From Daucus carota subsp. sativus (taxonomy: Eukaryota; Streptophyta; Magnoliopsida; Apiales; Apiaceae), in the NCBI RefSeq assembly GCF_001625215.2, contig NC_030383.2, positions 2,678,779 to 2,742,778 on the forward strand: a stretch of DNA of 64,000 nucleotides, read 5' to 3'. The notes under the pieces are model-generated. The model saw nothing but the letters and a program-made list of their open reading frames with translations. It was not told the DNA's origin and made no database searches. The translations under genes were made by a program, and so were the position numbers. Of this stretch, positions 57,495-64,000 are shown piece after piece. The stretch's first letter is position 1; the number at the start of each line of letters is the position of its first letter.

Positions 57495-60400
57495 ATGGTT
57501 GGTCTGTCTGACATTCCATGTGTGGGAGAAGTTGTGGACAGGATTTCTAAAGCTATTGTCGATGCGATGTCTCGTGGGTTGTGGTATGTGTTCTGCTACA
57601 AGTCTCTTGTCGATGAACTTGATTCTGAAGTTGAGAAACTTAAGATTGAGCAGGGGAAGATGGCCAGAAGAACCAAGGAAGAAAAAGATAAGGGTAAAAA
57701 TATTCATGACTTTGTATTGAAATGGCAAAAAGATGTAGAAGAGATTCTCCAGATGAGCGGGGAAGAGTGCTCACCTTCGTGCAGCTGCAGCCAGTGTCTG
57801 CCGATTCCTGATCCTGTTTCCCGGTGGCAACTTGGTAAGAATGCAGCAAACAAGGCCAAGACAGTAGCTGAGCTTACTATTTCTGGAAATAATTACCAGA
57901 AAGGAGAAATTGCACAATTTCCACCACTTGAGAATGTACCGAGAAGTGTTGGTGAGTTTCAGAAATTTCAGTCCAGAGAAGATGCCTATAAGGAGCTCTG
58001 GGAAGCGCTTGTGAATGAAGATGGTGCTCGGGTCCTGGGCATCCATGGAATGCCAGGAGTTGGGAAAACCCGAATGATGGAACAGATTTGGAAGGAAGCT
58101 AAAGAGGAGACTAAATTTGATATGTTTGTACAAGTAGATGTGGGCAGTGAAAAGATTGATCTTATGAGATTACAGGACAAGATTGCGGACCAACTAGGTT
58201 TCTCTTTGGACTCAAAATATAGTGTGGTACAGAGAGCTTCACAGCTAGAAAATAGTTTATTGAATAGGGGGAAGAGCCTTATCATATTCGACAATGTCTG
58301 GGATGAGATTAAATTAGATACTATTGGAATTCCATTTGGCAGTAGTAGTAGTACCAATAGTTGTAAGATCCTACTGACATCTCGAGATGAAGGTGTATGT
58401 TTGCTTAACAACTGCAGATATCTTGTCAAGATAGCACCCCTGACACCAGAAGAGGCGTGGCATCTCTTCGAGAACACAGTTGGTGCGAGTAAAATTGTCT
58501 CTCTGAAGGACGAGACCCTGGCGAAGAAAGTTTGTGCTAAATGTGCAGGTTTGCCACTCGTCATTGTTGTTATTGGTAAAGCACTGAAAATCAGGCAGGA
58601 TTGTTCTTGGAACGATACACTCGATCAGCTTGAAAATTCTAAAATCAAAAACGTTTCTGGAATAGATGCTGATGTATATGCTTGTTTGAAATTGAGTTTT
58701 GATAACTTAGAGGAAGACGCAAAGCTATGTATGTTGCTGTGTTCTCTACTCCCTGATGATGCTAACATCCATATCATGAAGCTGGTCCAGTTGGCAACAG
58801 GCTCGCGGCTTGTACATATTACAGAAACTAGAGTATGTGCTATGGTTGATGAACTCAAATTATCCTCATTGTTGCTTGAAGGTATAAATGATGAAGTTTT
58901 TAAACTTCATGACATCATTAGAGACTTGGCAAGATCCATAGGTGGCGCAGATCCAAATTATGGATTTGTTTTTGCAAGATGCTACTCGTCGTTGCCTGAT
59001 AACTATGCTGAATATGGTACTGCCAAGTTATTACATTTAGAGCTGAGGACAAATGACTTTCAATTTCCTCATGATCTGCAGTGCCCAGACTTGCATACCT
59101 TGTCATTACGATCAACTGGCAAGGTACTACAATTACGCTTCCTGATTAAGAAATTATTGAAATTTTAGCAAAATATAATTCAATAGATGCTATATGAAAT
59201 TTCAGGATATTAATCAGGTCCATGTGACTACAAGCTATAATGAGAAAATCTCAGGCAGTATGTTTGGGAATCTCAGATTTCTGGTGCTGGTGAATTTTTC
59301 AAGGAAGCAGCAGTTCTCTCTTCAACACCTGGATAGACTTAAGACGCTTGTCTTAGAGCACTGTGACATAAGTTACATTGGTGATACAGATGCTAGCTTT
59401 TTTCCAGAAAGCCTAGATAGTCTATGCATTTGGAAGTGTCATCTTCCAGTACCGCTGGATTTACCAAACCTGAAATATCTCCGGAAACTAGAAATCCAAC
59501 GGATAAATGATGATGTGATGATGATAATGGTGCCAAATGCAATATCTAATTTATCCAATTTGAAAACATTGCACATACCAGCTGGATATTTCACTACTGA
59601 AGATGATGTACAGGAAGATTTAGAGATTCCAGGGTGTGATAATACGGTATACCAATCTGTAGCGGGCCAGATATTTGATGAGATTAGTAAATTGACTCGT
59701 CTGACAAGCTTACAGATTTCTTTTGATTATACTGAGGTTTTCCAAGATACACATATGTTTCGTAATTTACTTGAGTTTAATATATGTGTCGGTCCTTCAA
59801 CAGGTTTTAGTCATCCAATTCTGCGTGTTCCAGTAACCAGGTTGATTGAATTGCATGACTGTCAGTTATCAGGCCTGGAAGCTCTGTTGGAGAAGGCTGA
59901 AAAGGCGGTACTGGAGAAGATAGATGATTTTAAAGGGATAATCATTTGCAGTAGCAATAGGGATGCATTTGCACAATTGAGAACCCTATACATCGACGAT
60001 TGTAACAACCTGGAATGTCTAGCAAGGATATCGCAGAATGAGATCCAGCATACTCATCAAAAGTGGAATGCTTTCTCTAGACTAACCATTTTGAAAATCA
60101 CAAGCTGCTCTGCTCTAAAATACCTCTTCTGTGAATCTGTTGCTAAGTGTTTCGTGCAACTGCAAGTTCTCCGCATATACTGGTGTTATAAGATGGAAGT
60201 CATCGTGATGAATGAAGGCAATAGTGGCGGAGATATCATAAGTTTTCCCAAATTAGAATCAATGGAGCTAGCACATTTGCCAGGGCTCACAAGCTTCCAC
60301 AGAAAAAAGCATTCCGGCTCAACATCTGTAATTGACAATTCTGCTGTCTCCCCTGCTCAACGCCGACCTTCATATGATGGAATGGTAAGCTTCACATCAT

Positions 60401-60673
60401 TTTCAATTCTTTCAACTTCTTTAATAACAATGTGTACTCCAGGAACAGCCACCTCTATTGAACTTACAGAAAATACACCACAAATCATTTTCAATTTTTT
60501 TCAACTTCTTAAATAACAATGTGTACTGAACTGTCAGGACAAGTTAAATTCCTGTGTATATTCTGCAGGTTGCGTTTCCTTCCCTGGAAAATCTGATTAT
60601 CCAGTGGTTGGATCAAAATGACACGAGAGATATTTTGTTGGAAATAAAGAAAGCTTCTGGTGTCCAACTGTGA
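57495..60673 (+). CDS. CC-NB-LRR disease-resistance-type protein
   Basis: Three exons, 57495-59123, 59206-60384 and 60569-60673, join in phase to 970 codons plus stop. The ATG at 57495 (MVGLSDIPCVGEVVDRI) was chosen because the FCYKSLVDEL heptad region of RPS2/At4g27190-type CNLs follows at the usual distance. NB-ARC: P-loop GMPGVGKT at 185-192, kinase-2 SLIIFDNVWD at 261-270, RNBS-B KILLTSRDEG at 291-300, GLPL at 352-355, and a degenerate MHD as KLHD at 470-473. Irregular LRRs run from about residue 500 to the end. Such proteins act as intracellular immune receptors; the ligand cannot be deduced. The LRR array is short. Past the stop, another frame continues LLVSNCDKLETVIPLTMLPRLRQ, so the C-terminus looks frame-shifted. 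Confidence 0.88.
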
Positions 60674-61052
60674 TAAACTGGAAACTGTGATCCCACTTAC
60701 CATGTTGCCTAGGCTACGTCAATAGTTTGAGAAACGCGTTCCTGCCTTCTTTTGCCAGAGACCTCATACCTTAAGATAATGTGTATAATCAGCTGCAACA
60801 AGATGACAGTTGTGTATATAGTGACTTAAAAGAGAGTTATTTGCCCTTCGAGGGTTTTGTATTGAAATGATTTGTTGTTCATTCTTGTTATTGTCTTCTA
60901 TCAACAACAATCATTTTCGCCACAGAGAAATAGTAGAGGTTACCTATTTGCAGGGAAATAGTTGTGTTTACAAATTATTTAGGGAAATAGTTCTGTTTAT
61001 GTCATCACAAACATAAATTTATTATCCCAGCCTCCGAATAAATTAAGTAATT
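60674..61052. other. convergent 3' flanks of the NLR and SINA-type genes
   Basis: Its first 45 bp hold the shifted-frame LRR continuation. The rest is probably 3' UTR of both genes. No further gene was seen. Confidence 0.5.
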
Positions 61053-61909
61053 TTAGCTACAGAGATTTGGTGTGCACACTCCAGCCTCCGAATTCTGTTC
61101 TTCTTTCCAGATTCTTCCTGTAACTTTAAGCTTCAGCTCCTTCCGCTCTCCTCCAGACAAGAATAGTGCTATGTTTCTCTGAATAATTAGGCCATCATGG
61201 CTGTCTCTAACCTTCTGGTGGCTATCACGGATACTACGTGGTGTACCCTCCCATTTAATTTTCATTTCATTTTCTCCTACCTCTAAGCTGTAACTGTAAT
61301 TGGGAGCATCAGCCTCCTCACCCATGAACCGCAGAAACGCTATGTATACAGGGGACTTGCCTAGTTGGAAGTCTTCAAAGTGAAGACAGAAATACTGACC
61401 AAAACAATGAAAGACCTGGCAACAAATTCAAGAGTCTCCAGTAACACAAAATACACAATCAAAGATAGACTAAATAGCACGCTTTCCATTTCAAGTTATA
61501 TGTAAGAAGGTATATGGAGCTAAAAAGACTAGAGGGCCAGAAAGAAAGCTAGCTGACTTACTGTTAGCATCCAAGTGGCATTTTCAACTTCGCGGGGATT
61601 TGTTTTGAGGTATCGGTGGTTAAAAGTACATCCAGTGTGCATGTCCACTTTGTGGTCATCGCGCAGATGAGAAACCAAAAGAGGGATATCACCAATTACA
61701 GTGCATTCTGATCCAGCATAAGGGCAACTGAATGGTCTAAAACTGCAGACTCTTTCGTGTTTGATCTTGCTGCTGTCATAGGGAAATATCTCCAGACATC
61801 CCAGCGTGTAATACTCACATGGAAGTTCAAGCGATCCTGCTGCATTCTCCAGTGCCAGGCACCTAATATCTCTCAGCTCTCGTCTACAAGTAGGACATCG
61901 GTTCTGAAC
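61053..61909 (-). pseudogene. SINA-type E3 ubiquitin ligase, copy 1, lacking the RING half
   Basis: Two exons on the minus strand, 61909-61562 and 61415-61053, join in phase to 236 codons plus stop. The first opens inside the RING domain at NRCPTCRREL, then covers the SIAH-type zinc finger (CPYAGSECTVIGDIPLLVSHLRDDHKVDMH). The second covers the TRAF-like substrate/dimer domain (VFHCFGQYFCLHFE, WEGTPRSIRDSH, RKELKL). The exon that should carry the N-terminus and most of the RING is not found in the 1.5 kb upstream, where LTR-retroelement relics lie. Both remaining exons are free of stops. Without the RING it could not recruit an E2, though it might still dimerise if transcribed. It is nearly identical in layout to copy 2 at the right edge. 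Confidence 0.8.
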
Positions 61910-61968
61910 CTGCACTTAACAACTCATGAACACTTAAACGGTGGGACTCCCGGGACTCGGGAGCCTGA

Positions 61969-62055
61969 GCTCTGATACCATGTTGAGTGACCAGTTCTCC
62001 CAAAACCTTAAGGTGTTAAGAAAAGGGCTTACCAGGATCATATATTATTCTAACA
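61969..62055 (-). mobile_element. LTR-retroelement relic: short LTR plus primer-binding site (fossil)
   Basis: Read on the minus strand, a 75-bp TG..CA segment (62055-61981) is followed at once by TGGTATCAGAGC (61980-61969), the initiator-Met-tRNA primer-binding site. Such a small LTR suggests a TRIM-like or heavily reduced element. No second LTR was found. It is broken and lies in the intron directly upstream of the remaining SINA zinc-finger exon. Confidence 0.65.
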
Positions 62056-62160
62056 ATAACAGTGCAAAAAGAACCGGTAGCGCTAAACAAGTGGAGTAAA
62101 ACTTAACTTGATGTGTATGTAGTGAATTAAGCAAGAATGTGATGAACAAGTTACAGTGAT

Positions 62161-62640
62161 TTAATTTACCTCTTCCATGCAGTTAGATTTTAATCCAGTA
62201 TCCTCTGATGTTGCACTAGTCTCCAACTTAACCACTGTGCTCCCTTGGTTTCGAAAGCTCATTATCAGCTCTTTCAATTCCTCAAACTTAACATCCATCT
62301 TATCAAGTTTCATTCCCAGCTCCCTAACCTCTTTATCAATACCAAGGACCTGGTGTCTTAGGCCTTCTTCCTTTTCGCGGAAAATTTCTGTCAGCTCAGT
62401 GGTCCTCGTGTCATCCATACCTCGAAAGCTGATTCCCTCCGCCATGATTTTCGTCTAAGGACTGGTCTGCTCTGATACCAATACTTGTGAGTTGTGACCA
62501 GGAATTAAACTCAAGTAAATTGCAAGGCAAAGTGTAGAAAATTGCAGACCTGGAAATATAAAGTTGACTTGTAACATTGACTACGAGAGGACACAGAGAG
62601 AAGAAGTCTAGGAACCATTTCATGGAAGCCGTGTCCTTGC
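62161..62640 (-). mobile_element. LTR-retroelement relic: LTR edge, primer-binding site and gag start (fossil)
   Basis: On the minus strand an LTR-like stretch ends near 62481, followed by TGGTATCAGAGC at 62480-62469. A short leader then leads to an open frame of about 94 codons starting MAEGISFRGMDD, rich in Glu/Lys heptads as in plant retrotransposon Gag N-termini. The rest of gag, pol and the other LTR are absent. It is broken and its superfamily is unresolved. Confidence 0.6.
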
Positions 62641-63452
62641 AGGATTGGCAGTAAGTTTAAGAGTACCTCTGAATGTCTAAAATCTTTAAAATCTTTAACT
62701 AAAATTATAATGATATCCTAAATAAAAATTATAGAAAATACATAAAAAATTTATTACTTTTAACATGACATTTTCTTGTCTAAAAAATTCTTCTTATCTA
62801 AAAATTTATCCAATCCCGATCTATGAGGTTGTATTCAATTATGAAATCAAGATGCGATTGAAATTACTTAAAATCCGTCAAAATTTAATATAGTATTCAA
62901 ATATTAGTAGATTTTTTTACTTCATCAAACAATGAATTTTGTGAAATTATTCCATGTATTCTATGCTTTTTGAAATCCACCATAATTAATAAAATTTTAA
63001 AACGTTGTACTTAAATATTAATGACTTCCATTAATATTTATAAACTATATATAATCTATTATTTCTCGGTCGAATACACACTAAGGGTTAGTTTTGGATT
63101 TTGCCATCCATTAAACTCATGTAATTATTTCAAAATTTTGATATTTGGTCATTAAATTTATCATTTTAATTATAACAAAATTTTTACTTGTTTTGAATAC
63201 TTCATAGAAAAGCTAGTATATATTTGCTAAAATATGACCAATTTGCATGTCTTGTTCTCCCTTCTCTTAATTCAGCATTTCCAGGATGCAAAGGAAACTG
63301 AAGCCTGCATCATAATACTGAAAGGAACTTGATCTTCCAGTGTGTACTTCAACCTTTTGTTTTGCTTTCCAGTCACAGGGAAAAGGACATTTTTTACAAG
63401 ATCACGACAAGCAGCATCACAAACAAAATTCAAATAAAATGAAGAACTACTT
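62641..63452. other. intergenic between the two SINA-type copies
   Basis: AT-rich DNA. No RING-coding exon for copy 1 was found here. The part nearest 63453 is likely to be the 3' UTR of copy 2. Confidence 0.5.
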
Positions 63453-63815
63453 TCAGGTACAAAGATTTGGTATGCACACTCCAGCCTCTGAATTCTGTTC
63501 TTCTTTCCATATTCTTCCTGTAACTCTAAGCTTCAGCTCCTTCCTCTCTCCACCGGAGAAGAATAGTGCCATGTTCCTTTGGATGATTAGCCCGTCATGG
63601 CTGTCCCTTACCTTTCTGTGACTATCACGAATGCTACGTGGAGTACCCTCCCATATCAGTTTTCTACCATTCCCTCCTACCTCTAAGCTGTAACTGTAAT
63701 TACGAGCATCAGCCTCATCACCCATGAATCGAAGAAATGCCATGTATACAGGTGCTACTCCAAGTTGAAAGGCTTCAAAGTGTAGGCAAAAATATTGACC
63801 AAAACAATGGAAGAC
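63453..63815 (-). CDS. SINA-type E3 ubiquitin ligase, copy 2, last exon (gene continues beyond the window)
   Basis: One exon of 121 codons including stop, starting after an acceptor at VFHCFGQYFCLHFEAFQLG and ending CIPNLCT. It holds the TRAF-like SINA domain: ARNYSYSLEVGGNGRKLIWEG, RSIRDSHRKVRDSHDGLIIQRNMALFFSGGERKELKLRV. The preceding exon (zinc finger) and the RING exon must lie past 64000. In plants SINAT proteins are RING E3 ligases for substrates such as autophagy and hormone-signalling factors. The residues match the usual SINAT consensus better than copy 1 does, so this is probably the functional parent. Confidence 0.85.
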   Translation of the reverse strand, partial: VFHCFGQYFCLHFEAFQLGVAPVYMAFLRFMGDEADARNYSYSLEVGGNGRKLIWEGTPRSIRDSHRKVRDSHDGLIIQRNMALFFSGGERKELKLRVTGRIWKEEQNSEAGVCIPNLCT

Positions 63816-64000
63816 CTGGCACAAAACAAAGTAGAGTCTCAGTCACTAGATAAATGAAATTTTCCAATAGAAGAGCAGGGAAAAAATAAAATAAAAGAAC
63901 CATAGATATAATGCATCAAGGAGAGGAAGGTATCATCCAACAATGTTTTTTATGATGAAGTCAAAAAAAAATTTATTAAACATGTGCTGCGTTATTCAGC

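Noticed and set aside
62161-62445. 94-codon frame (MAEGISFRG...) as the missing first exon of SINA copy 1
   Set aside because: It follows a TGGTATCAGAGC primer site and looks like a retroelement Gag start. It has no RING cysteines.

Overview
This is nuclear DNA from a eudicot plant. Every recognisable gene is plant-type: spliced CBL, ALIS, full-size ABCG/PDR, P-class PPR, CC-NB-LRR and SINA genes, set in AT-rich intergenic DNA full of Stowaway, Harbinger, hAT, Mutator and Helitron elements. An asterid, possibly Apiaceae, is only a guess. Functional assignments rest on protein motifs and family memory, because no database search was possible. Exon boundaries were read by eye, and each multi-exon gene below was checked for GT/GC-AG sites and unbroken phase.

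Layout. 1-3.6 kb is intergenic with three MITEs. 3.6-6.2 kb (-) holds a NudC/BOBBER-like chaperone gene. 7.6-12.5 kb (-) holds a dipeptidyl-peptidase-IV-like serine peptidase. 12.5-14.1 kb is intergenic with a Helitron carrying a SINE. 14.4-16.4 kb (+) holds a CDC50/ALIS flippase beta subunit. 17.1-21.1 kb (-) holds a CBL4/8-type calcium sensor whose leader abuts a Helitron at 21.1-22.5 kb. 22.5-33.7 kb is a repeat desert that contains a nested transposon stack (26.8-32.5 kb). 33.8-44.8 kb (+) holds a 24-exon ABCG31-like PDR transporter. 46.0-47.2 kb (+) holds an unrecognised acidic protein. 47.8-48.4 kb is a 3'-end pseudo-copy of the PPR gene that lies downstream. 48.5-52.1 kb is a hAT transposon with its own spliced transposase gene. 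52.7-54.8 kb (+) holds the intact, intronless PPR gene. 55.4-56.8 kb is a decayed NLR. 57.5-60.7 kb (+) holds a CC-NB-LRR gene. 61.0-64.0 kb (-) has two tandem SINA-type E3 ligase genes: the first lacks its RING half and has LTR-retroelement relics upstream, and the second runs off the window.

The genes do not form a pathway. Several could act in membrane transport and signalling (ABCG31-like exporter, ALIS flippase subunit, CBL calcium sensor), but nothing here links them beyond proximity. The most informative non-genic structure is the insertion stack at 26.8-32.5 kb. There a Helitron-type repeat holds a long-TIR Mutator-like element, which in turn holds a hAT MITE, a Stowaway MITE and a solo LTR. 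Nearly every layer is supported by a readable target-site duplication, and two layers are supported by an empty-site copy in the same window. No CRISPR, rRNA or tRNA gene was seen.
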